Source of the DNA: an uncultured Actinomycetes bacterium
Lineage (GTDB): Bacteria > Actinomycetota > Actinomycetes > S36-B12
Length of the DNA: 10,892 nt
Assembly: GCA_903848435.1 (NCBI GenBank)
Contig: CAINGG010000011.1
Span: 1 to 10,892, forward strand
Reading direction: 5' to 3'
The notes under the pieces are model-generated. The model was not told where the DNA came from, did not search any database, and saw only the letters and a list, made by a program, of their open reading frames with translations. Below, piece by piece: positions 6,335-10,892 of the stretch (its first letter is position 1; every line of letters begins with the position of its first letter). A program made the position numbers and the translations under genes.

Positions 6335-6679
6335 ATGGAGGCGATGAGTCTGCTCTTCCTCCTGATCGGCGTCGCCGTGATCGGCGGCGTCGTCCTGCTG
6401 GCCACCGGTCGAGTCCATGGGTCGCTGCCCGAGCCTGATCCGGCCCCCGAGCCTGCTGGCCTTGACGGCGTACCTCTCGGAGAGCTGTCGGCCGACGAGA
6501 TCGACCAGGTCCGCATCGACCAGGCACTGCGGGGCTATCGCATGGACGAGGTCGATGCTCTCGTCGACCGACTGAGCGCAGAGGTCAGTGCCCGCGATGC
6601 ACTGCTCGCCGAGCAGCAGGCCGAGATCGATCGCCTTCGCGGGCGCGGGGGCGATGAGGGACTACTTCAGGGGACCTGA
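6335..6679 (+). CDS. Membrane-anchored DivIVA-domain protein
   Basis: This 114-residue protein has an N-terminal transmembrane segment (about 5-23), a short Pro/Glu linker (31-44), then a DivIVA-type motif at about 57-84 (VRIDQALRGYRMDEVDALVDRL) and a short coiled coil rich in Ala, Glu and Arg to the end. This matches my memory of the small DivIVA-like protein Rv1209 and its actinobacterial relatives, which lie in this same chromosomal neighbourhood. A role at the division site or cell pole is inferred from the domain only. Unlike classic DivIVA/Wag31 it has a membrane helix and only a short coiled coil. The start is unsettled: ATG 6335, or ATG 6344 with GGAGG only two bases before it. The gene's end overlaps the end of the convergent secreted protein gene by 18 bases. 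Confidence 0.75.
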   Translation: MEAMSLLFLLIGVAVIGGVVLLATGRVHGSLPEPDPAPEPAGLDGVPLGELSADEIDQVRIDQALRGYRMDEVDALVDRLSAEVSARDALLAEQQAEIDRLRGRGGDEGLLQGT

Positions 6680-7171
6680 GGCGATCTCGGTGGTGGTGGA
6701 CACCTCGTCGAACGCCCAGCTCGTCGCGAAGATCCCGTAGACACCGGCCACCTTGGGAGCCGTCAGCGCACCGGACTTGACGCGCACCTTGACCTTGCCT
6801 TTCTCGAAGGTGCCCTTGAGGGCTAGGCGCAGCGTGGCGTCCTCGCCCTCCTGCTCCCAGCCGCACTCCGAGACCGAGACGCCCGCGGGCAGGATCACTC
6901 GTGCGACCGACGTGGGGCATGCGCCCTTGCCGTAGGTGACCTCATGGTGAGCGTGAAAGCCGGAGAACGCGATGTTGAGCGAGATATCCGCATAGGACGT
7001 CTGGGTCATCTTGAGCTCGACGACGGCGTCGGTGCTGGCCTTGGCATACGGCGCGGTGAACTTTGCCGCGAGGTCGCTCAGCACGGCGACATTGGCCGCG
7101 GCCGGGGGCGCCGCGGCGATCATGATGGCAAGCAGGGGCGCGACCATGAGCGCCGGTAGGAACTTTCGCAC
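6662..7171 (-). CDS. Predicted secreted protein of unknown function
   Basis: I do not recognise the family of this 169-residue protein. It has a clear signal peptide: MRKFLPALM, a hydrophobic stretch, and an Ala-rich likely cleavage region around residues 22-27 (PPAAANVA). The mature part is β-rich, with two cysteines (in ACPTSV and SECGWEQ, about residues 85-105) placed to form a disulfide, and a GTFEKGKVKVRVKSG segment that looks like adjacent β-strands. There is no lipobox, membrane anchor or enzyme motif. GTG at 7171 is the start, with GGAGG about five bases upstream. Its last codons overlap the convergent DivIVA-like gene. It is probably monocistronic, being divergent from the DUF3117 gene. 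Confidence 0.75.
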   Translation of the reverse strand: MRKFLPALMVAPLLAIMIAAAPPAAANVAVLSDLAAKFTAPYAKASTDAVVELKMTQTSYADISLNIAFSGFHAHHEVTYGKGACPTSVARVILPAGVSVSECGWEQEGEDATLRLALKGTFEKGKVKVRVKSGALTAPKVAGVYGIFATSWAFDEVSTTTEIASGPLK

Positions 7172-7341
7172 GAGGCCTCCGCGTGGTGTATGACCGTGAG
7201 AGGAGTCTGGCAGGGGGCCGGCGGGCCCGGCAGGGCTTTGGGCCTCATCCCGGCGACTCTTCCTTCCTTGCCATAGGGGATAATGGGTGCATTCCGCCTC
7301 CGGCGGTGACGATCGCGAGCAAGCCCACGGAAGGGGTCACG
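7172..7341. promoter_or_regulatory. Divergent promoter region before DUF3117 gene
   Basis: These 170 bases hold promoters for both outward-facing genes. On the + strand GATAAT (7279-7284) is a close match to the -10 consensus, though no good -35 is visible. It would give a leader of about 50 bases. The leader contains a small hairpin CCGCC-TCC-GGCGG (7294-7306). GGAAGGGG (7329-7336) is the ribosome binding site for the ATG at 7342. Closer to the - strand gene lies a GGGCC/GGCCC inverted repeat (7215-7228). Confidence 0.45.
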
Positions 7342-7509
7342 ATGGCCGCCATGAAGCCGCGTACCGGCGATGGGCCCATGGAGGTGACCAAGGAGGGGCG
7401 TGGCTACGTCATGCGCGTGCCCCTCGAGGGGGGCGGACGCCTCGTGGTCGAACTCAACGGCGCTGAGGCCAAGGAGCTGGGCGAGAAGTTGCTCGCCGTC
7501 TTCGGCTGA
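7342..7509 (+). CDS. DUF3117 family small protein
   Basis: This 55-residue protein reads MAAMKPRTGDGPMEVTKEGR and continues with VMRVPLEGGGRLVVEL. From memory this is almost the family consensus of DUF3117, a very conserved actinobacterial small protein (Rv1211 in M. tuberculosis). Its function is unknown. The whole product is one small α/β unit without Cys, signal peptide or membrane segment, so it should be cytosolic. The ATG at 7342 is fixed by the family N-terminus and by GGAAGGGG five bases upstream; the longer open frame upstream is not coding. A strong hairpin follows the stop. Its neighbours match the Rv1209-Rv1220c order, but tagA and the glycogen genes found between them in M. tuberculosis are missing here. 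Confidence 0.92.
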   Translation: MAAMKPRTGDGPMEVTKEGRGYVMRVPLEGGGRLVVELNGAEAKELGEKLLAVFG

Positions 7510-7518
7510 CCGCATTCG

Positions 7519-7549
7519 CGACCCGGGTTGCCTACGGGCACCCGGGTCG
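7519..7549. terminator. Hairpin between convergent genes (probable bidirectional terminator)
   Basis: CGACCCGGGT (7519-7528) and ACCCGGGTCG (7540-7549) form a perfect ten-base stem with an 11-base loop. It begins nine bases after the DUF3117 stop and lies 13 bases from the O-methyltransferase stop on the other strand. There is no U tract on either side, as is common in high-GC actinobacteria. Confidence 0.7.
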
Positions 7550-7562
7550 TCGCATGCCCGGA

Positions 7563-8228
7563 CTAGTGGGCGTCGGGCTCTTCGACCACGGCGGGACGGC
7601 GTACGGCGATGGCGATGCCCTCGCCCACTGTGAGGAGGCTGGGTACCCAGTCGGGGTCGTCGCGCAGATGCTGCAGCAGGTCGCGGTGCGACGGCTCCAC
7701 GCCGTCGTCAGACAACGCGTGGGTGATGGCCATCGCGCCACCGGGGCGCAGCAGTCGGTTGGCCTGCCCCAGCAGGTCATGCTCCTCGCCGACGCCGAGT
7801 GAGATGCCCGGACCGACGACCAGCAGGTCGTAGGCGCCGTCGGTCAGCCGGGTCAGCACGTCGAAGGGGCTGCCGGCGATGGCCCGCACCCGCGTGTGCG
7901 GGATTCGCATGCGCGTGAACGTGGCTCGAGCCGCCGCGGCGAGCTCGGGGTCCGGATCGACGGTGGTCAAGGTGGCGTCCTCGCCCAGGCCGCCCAGGAT
8001 CCAGCCGCCCGAGACGCCGGTGCCGGAGCCGACCTCGACGACGGCGCGTGCGCCTAGCGACGAGGCGATGAGGCGCAGGAGCGATCCGGCCGGTCGGCTC
8101 AGCGCCGGCACGCCCATGCTCACCGCGGTGCGGCGCGCGAAGGCGACCTGCGGATCCTCCTCGGCCCAGGTGTCGGCATAGGCCCAGGTGAGTGGGCTGG
8201 GGGGTACGTCGGTCGAGGCGTGATCCAC
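7563..8228 (-). CDS. SAM-dependent O-methyltransferase-like protein (Rv1220c family)
   Basis: This 221-residue protein has the class I methyltransferase fold of the catechol-O-methyltransferase-like family. Motif I is VEVGSGTGVSGGW (about residues 64-76), then an acidic TTVDPDPE after β2 (88-95, expected to bind the SAM ribose), and LLRPGGAMAI (159-168) after motif III. It resembles Rv1220c in size and order and has the same neighbours (htrA, tatB, mrp). However, the position that in Rv1220c and COMT-like enzymes reads F-I-D-A-D reads LLVVGPGISLG here (about 135-145). The metal-binding acidic residues are therefore absent, and a Mg2+-dependent catechol-type reaction is doubtful. The substrate is unknown. 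The GTG start at 8228 has no Shine-Dalgarno sequence; TAGGCT six bases upstream suggests a leaderless message. The gene is divergent from htrA. Confidence 0.87.
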   Translation of the reverse strand: MDHASTDVPPSPLTWAYADTWAEEDPQVAFARRTAVSMGVPALSRPAGSLLRLIASSLGARAVVEVGSGTGVSGGWILGGLGEDATLTTVDPDPELAAAARATFTRMRIPHTRVRAIAGSPFDVLTRLTDGAYDLLVVGPGISLGVGEEHDLLGQANRLLRPGGAMAITHALSDDGVEPSHRDLLQHLRDDPDWVPSLLTVGEGIAIAVRRPAVVEEPDAH

Positions 8229-8234
8229 GGGGCG

Positions 8235-8240
8235 AGCCTA
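8235..8240 (-). promoter_or_regulatory. Candidate -10 element for leaderless O-methyltransferase mRNA
   Basis: On the - strand TAGGCT is followed by six bases (CGCCCC) and then the GTG start. There is no ribosome binding site. The layout fits transcription starting at the G of the start codon. Confidence 0.4.
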
Positions 8241-8277
8241 GTGGGGGCCGGTCGCCCGGCACCCTGGATGGGACCAT

Positions 8278-9372
8278 GTGCGCATGCAGGCTCAGGCACG
8301 CGGCCTTTCGACCTGGGCCCGGGTGGCCATCGTGGTCGTCGCAGCCATAGCCCTGGGTGCCACCATGGGCGTCATCGGGGGAGCCGCCGGATTCCTGCTC
8401 GCCCGCACCCCGCCCGATGCCCCGTCCCTGCCGGGATCGCCGTCTCGCCCATCGGTCGATGCCCCGCGTGACCCGGGTTCGGTCGCTGCTATCGCCGAGG
8501 CCGTCCTGCCCGGTGTCGTCTCGATTGCCGTCGACGCTGCCGACGGCTCGGGCACCGGCTCTGGCTTCGTCTTGCGCGAGGACGGCTACGTCGTGACCAA
8601 CAACCACGTGGTGGCCGGCGCTGCTGATGGCGCCGGCAGCATCGACGTCGTCCTCGCCGACGGACGCCGCGTGCCCGCGACGGTCGTCGGCCGCAATATC
8701 TCCTACGACATTGCCGTGCTGTCCATCCCTGTCGATGGGCTGAGAGTGCTCGACGTCGGGGATTCCGATCGGGTGACGGTGGGCGACACGGTCATCGCGA
8801 TCGGGGCACCCCTCGGTCTTGACGGCACAGTGACGGTCGGCATCGTGAGCGCCCTCGATCGGCCCGTGACGACGGGCGAAGATGCCGACACGTCCTTCAT
8901 CAGCGCCATCCAGACCGATGCCGCCATCAACCCCGGCAACTCGGGAGGCCCCCTCCTCGACGGGGCCGGCCGCGTGATCGGAGTCACGTCGGCCATCGCC
9001 ACGCTGGCACAGGAGCGCGGCAACATCGGTCTGGGCTTCGCCATCCCCGTCAACGCCGTGCGCCGCATCGCGAGCGAGATCATCGCGACCGGGTCGTCGT
9101 CCACGCCGATCATGGGCATCACGCTCGACACGCGATTCGAGGGACGCGGTGCGCTCATCGAGACGGTCAGCCTCGACGGGCCGGCCGAGCGGGCGGGCCT
9201 GGCGCCCGGTGACGTCATCACCTCGCTGGGCGGGAGGCCGGTCGCTGACGCTGACGAGCTCGTCGTGGCCATCCGCGATAACAGCCCCGGTGACACGGTC
9301 ACTGTCGTGGCCGAGCGCGACGGGACCTCTCGTGACTACCGCGTGACCCTCGGCTCCCGGCCCGACGAGTAG
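8278..9372 (+). CDS. htrA: HtrA/DegP-like membrane-anchored serine protease with PDZ domain
   Basis: This 364-residue envelope-quality protease has a short cytoplasmic N-terminus, one transmembrane segment (about 16-42), a Pro-rich linker (43-65), a trypsin-like domain, and a C-terminal PDZ domain (about 275-360). The catalytic triad is complete: His110 in TNNHVVAG, Asp144 in YDIAVLSI and Ser222 in INPGNSGGPL. The PDZ domain shows GPAERAGLAPGDVITSLGGRPV. The active domain should face outside the membrane, degrading or chaperoning misfolded exported proteins. GTG at 8278 and ATG at 8284 are both possible starts. tatB follows after 23 bases, as in M. tuberculosis (Rv1223-Rv1224). There sigE and rseA lie before htrA; here the preceding gene is the divergent O-methyltransferase, so sigma-E control is not visible in the window. 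Confidence 0.94.
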   Translation: MRMQAQARGLSTWARVAIVVVAAIALGATMGVIGGAAGFLLARTPPDAPSLPGSPSRPSVDAPRDPGSVAAIAEAVLPGVVSIAVDAADGSGTGSGFVLREDGYVVTNNHVVAGAADGAGSIDVVLADGRRVPATVVGRNISYDIAVLSIPVDGLRVLDVGDSDRVTVGDTVIAIGAPLGLDGTVTVGIVSALDRPVTTGEDADTSFISAIQTDAAINPGNSGGPLLDGAGRVIGVTSAIATLAQERGNIGLGFAIPVNAVRRIASEIIATGSSSTPIMGITLDTRFEGRGALIETVSLDGPAERAGLAPGDVITSLGGRPVADADELVVAIRDNSPGDTVTVVAERDGTSRDYRVTLGSRPDE

Positions 9373-9383
9373 CGGGGGCGGCG

Positions 9384-9389
9384 TACTCT
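9384..9389 (+). promoter_or_regulatory. Candidate -10 element for leaderless tatB mRNA
   Basis: TACTCT is followed by six bases and then the GTG start of tatB. It lies in the 23-base gap after htrA, and no Shine-Dalgarno sequence is at a working distance. tatB may have its own leaderless transcript besides read-through from htrA. Confidence 0.4.
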
Positions 9390-9395
9390 AACGGC

Positions 9396-9734
9396 GTGTT
9401 CGATATCGGATTGGGAGAGATCCTGATCCTGGCCGTCCTCGGGCTGCTGATCTTCGGTCCCGAGCGATTGCCGCGCGCCGCCTCCGATGCGGCCAAGATG
9501 ATCCGCAATGTGCGCGCCATGGCGAGCAATGCGCGCCGAGACTTGGCTGACTCGGCGGGCGTCGACCTGAACGACGCCAAGGACGCCCTGCGCGATCTGC
9601 AGGACCTGCACCCTCGCCGCATGGTCGCGGGCATCTTCGACGACGACGACGATGACGTGCCGCCCAAGGCAGCGCCGGAGAAGTCCGGCGACAAGGGCGC
9701 GGCGACGCCGAAGTTCGACCCGGACGCGACCTAG
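9396..9734 (+). CDS. tatB: Sec-independent protein translocase subunit TatB
   Basis: This 112-residue subunit of the twin-arginine translocase forms the substrate receptor with TatC in the plasma membrane. The N-terminus MFDIGLGEILILAVLGLLIF is the short TatA/B-type transmembrane helix with the conserved Glu8, followed by the F-G-P-E-R-L-P hinge and an amphipathic helix (about 26-70). The C-terminal tail is charged and disordered, with six consecutive Asp residues (about 81-86). The MFDIG start and the position after htrA and before mrp favour TatB over TatA. The GTG start at 9396 is fixed by the family N-terminus; it lacks a ribosome binding site. The TAG stop overlaps the TAG of mrp on the opposite strand. 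TatA and TatC are not in the window. Confidence 0.92.
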   Translation: MFDIGLGEILILAVLGLLIFGPERLPRAASDAAKMIRNVRAMASNARRDLADSAGVDLNDAKDALRDLQDLHPRRMVAGIFDDDDDDVPPKAAPEKSGDKGAATPKFDPDAT

Positions 9735-10873
9735 GCGCGCCCGGCGGGGGAGATGCCCAGCGACATCCCCGCCAGACCACGAGGCTTGCGTGCCAGCGTG
9801 CCGGCCAACTCGATGAGCGTGGCTGCGGCCGGCGCCGACGGATCGGCCAAGACCAGCGGTTGCCCCGCATCGCCGCCCTCGCGCAGCCGCACGTCGAAGG
9901 GGATGCGCCCGAGCAGCGGAACGTCGGTGCTCAGGCCGGCGGAGAGTTGCTCGGCGACGCGAAGTCCACCGCCTATGCCGAAGAGGTCGATGGGCTCGCC
10001 GCAGTGCGGGCACGGGAATCCGCTCATGTTCTCGATGACCCCGGCCACCTTCTGGTGGGTCTGTCCGGCGAGCATGCCGGCACGCACGGCGACCTCAGCG
10101 GCTGCGGTCTGGGGTGTCGTGACCACGATGACCTGTGACCCGGGGAGCAACTGCGCGGTGGAGATCGCGATATCGCCGGTGCCGGGAGGCAGGTCGAGAA
10201 GCAGGACGTCGAGATCCCCCCACCACACGTCCGTGAGGAATTGCTGCAGCGCGCGATGGAGCATCGGGCCGCGGAAGGCAACCGGTTCGGCGCTGCCGCC
10301 GGGCTTGAAGGGGAGCATCGAGATGGCCCGCACGCCGAAGGCCTCCGGCGGCATGATCATGCCCTCGACCACCGTTGGAGCGCCCGTGATGCCCAGCAGG
10401 CCGGGCACCGAGTGGCCGTAGATATCCGCATCGACGACGCCGACCGACACGCCCTGCGCCGCCATCGCCACGGCGAGATTGACGGTGACCGAGCTCTTGC
10501 CGACGCCTCCCTTGCCCGACGTGATGGCGTAGACGTGGGTGCGCGAGCCGGGCTGGGCGAAGGGGATCTCCTTCTCCTCGCGGCCGCCCCGAAGGGTGGT
10601 GCGGAGGTTGGCGCGCTGCGCGTCGTTCATGACGTCGAGTTCGACATCGACGTGCCGCACCCCGGGCACCGATCCGACGGCGATGGTCACGCGCTGGGTG
10701 ATGGTGTCGCGCATCGGGCAGCCAGAGACCGTGAGGTAGATCGCGACCTTCACCCTGTCGCCGTCGACGTCGACGGACTTGACCATGCCGAGGTCGGTGA
10801 TGGGCCGGTGGATCTCCGGGTCCTCGACCCGGGCGAGGGCAGCGTCGACCAGGGACCGATCGATGGAGGTCAT
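9731..10873 (-). CDS. mrp: Mrp/ApbC-type Fe-S cluster carrier P-loop ATPase
   Basis: This 380-residue cytosolic protein of the Mrp/NBP35 family assembles or transfers [4Fe-4S] clusters to target enzymes. The N-terminal ~85 residues are a MIP18/DUF59 domain (DPEIHRPITDLGMV at 18-31, SGCPMRD with Cys52). The deviant Walker A motif GKGGVGKSS lies at 120-128, a switch-like VDADIYG at 148-153, the Walker B-like LLLDLPPGTGD at 224-234, and the cluster-binding pair CPHC (Cys288, Cys291). All key residues are present and the length is normal. ATG at 10873 lacks a Shine-Dalgarno sequence, but TAGCAT lies six bases upstream, suggesting a leaderless message. The gene converges on tatB with a shared CTAG stop, as Rv1229c does on the htrA-tatB side in M. 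tuberculosis in order, though other genes intervene there. Confidence 0.95.
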   Translation of the reverse strand: MTSIDRSLVDAALARVEDPEIHRPITDLGMVKSVDVDGDRVKVAIYLTVSGCPMRDTITQRVTIAVGSVPGVRHVDVELDVMNDAQRANLRTTLRGGREEKEIPFAQPGSRTHVYAITSGKGGVGKSSVTVNLAVAMAAQGVSVGVVDADIYGHSVPGLLGITGAPTVVEGMIMPPEAFGVRAISMLPFKPGGSAEPVAFRGPMLHRALQQFLTDVWWGDLDVLLLDLPPGTGDIAISTAQLLPGSQVIVVTTPQTAAAEVAVRAGMLAGQTHQKVAGVIENMSGFPCPHCGEPIDLFGIGGGLRVAEQLSAGLSTDVPLLGRIPFDVRLREGGDAGQPLVLADPSAPAAATLIELAGTLARKPRGLAGMSLGISPAGRA

Positions 10874-10879
10874 GCGGTG

Positions 10880-10885
10880 ATGCTA
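10880..10885 (-). promoter_or_regulatory. Candidate -10 element for leaderless mrp mRNA
   Basis: On the - strand TAGCAT, a good -10 match, is followed by six bases (CACCGC) and then the ATG of mrp. No ribosome binding site is present. The -35 region lies outside the window. Confidence 0.45.
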
Positions 10886-10892
10886 GGCCCCG

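Noticed and set aside
7777..8607. 276-codon open frame spanning the O-methyltransferase and the htrA start
   Set aside because: It is out of frame with the methyltransferase and antisense to htrA, with a low-complexity Arg/Gly composition.
1..10892. tRNA, rRNA, riboswitch, insertion sequence or phage attachment site
   Set aside because: None was recognised by eye: gaps are short and filled by promoters or hairpins, and no transposase, integrase or terminal repeat is visible.

Overview
The window is about 10.9 kb of high-GC DNA (roughly two thirds G+C by eye) from an actinobacterium. Support comes from GTG starts, a 7Fe ferredoxin next to dapC, a mycobacterial-type dapD, a DUF3117 protein, and the order O-methyltransferase, htrA, tatB, mrp. 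From memory this gene order is a loosely spaced version of the Mycobacterium tuberculosis Rv1177-Rv1229c region. I cannot place the genus from sequence alone.

Layout: (1) 1-392, C-terminal end of a VanW-family protein (+). (2) 396-1211, SirB1-like transglutaminase-fold protein (-). (3) 1305-3999, a tightly overlapping + run: ferredoxin, dapC (apparently starting at CTG) and citrate synthase. (4) 3996-5508, dapD and a YceI-family protein (-). (5) 5509-5581, a short gap holding a concentric double palindrome. (6) 5582-6220, a secreted Gly/Pro/His/Met-repeat protein with a DUF5666-like domain (-). (7) 6335-6679, a membrane-anchored DivIVA-like protein (+), running tail to tail into an unknown secreted protein (6662-7171, -). 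(8) 7342-7509, DUF3117 (+), then a strong hairpin and an O-methyltransferase (7563-8228, -). (9) 8278-9734, HtrA-like protease and TatB (+). (10) 9731-10873, Mrp/ApbC Fe-S carrier ATPase (-). No gene-free stretch exceeds 170 bases.

How the genes fit together: DapC and DapD catalyse consecutive steps of the succinylase branch of diaminopimelate/lysine synthesis. Citrate synthase, which draws on the same TCA metabolites that supply succinyl-CoA and glutamate, lies between them. HtrA, TatB, the VanW-family protein, the DivIVA-like protein and three predicted exported or YceI-type proteins give the rest an envelope theme. The ferredoxin and Mrp represent Fe-S metabolism.

Most of the window is conserved actinobacterial housekeeping, and I see no convincing undescribed multi-gene system. 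The best leads are: the nested palindrome before yceI; the CTG start of dapC; a recurrent leaderless-transcript signature at four starts (dapD, O-methyltransferase, tatB, mrp); convergent genes sharing a CTAG double stop; loss of the metal-binding motif in the O-methyltransferase; and the His/Met repeat protein. There is no sign of a mobile element, CRISPR array, tRNA or rRNA.
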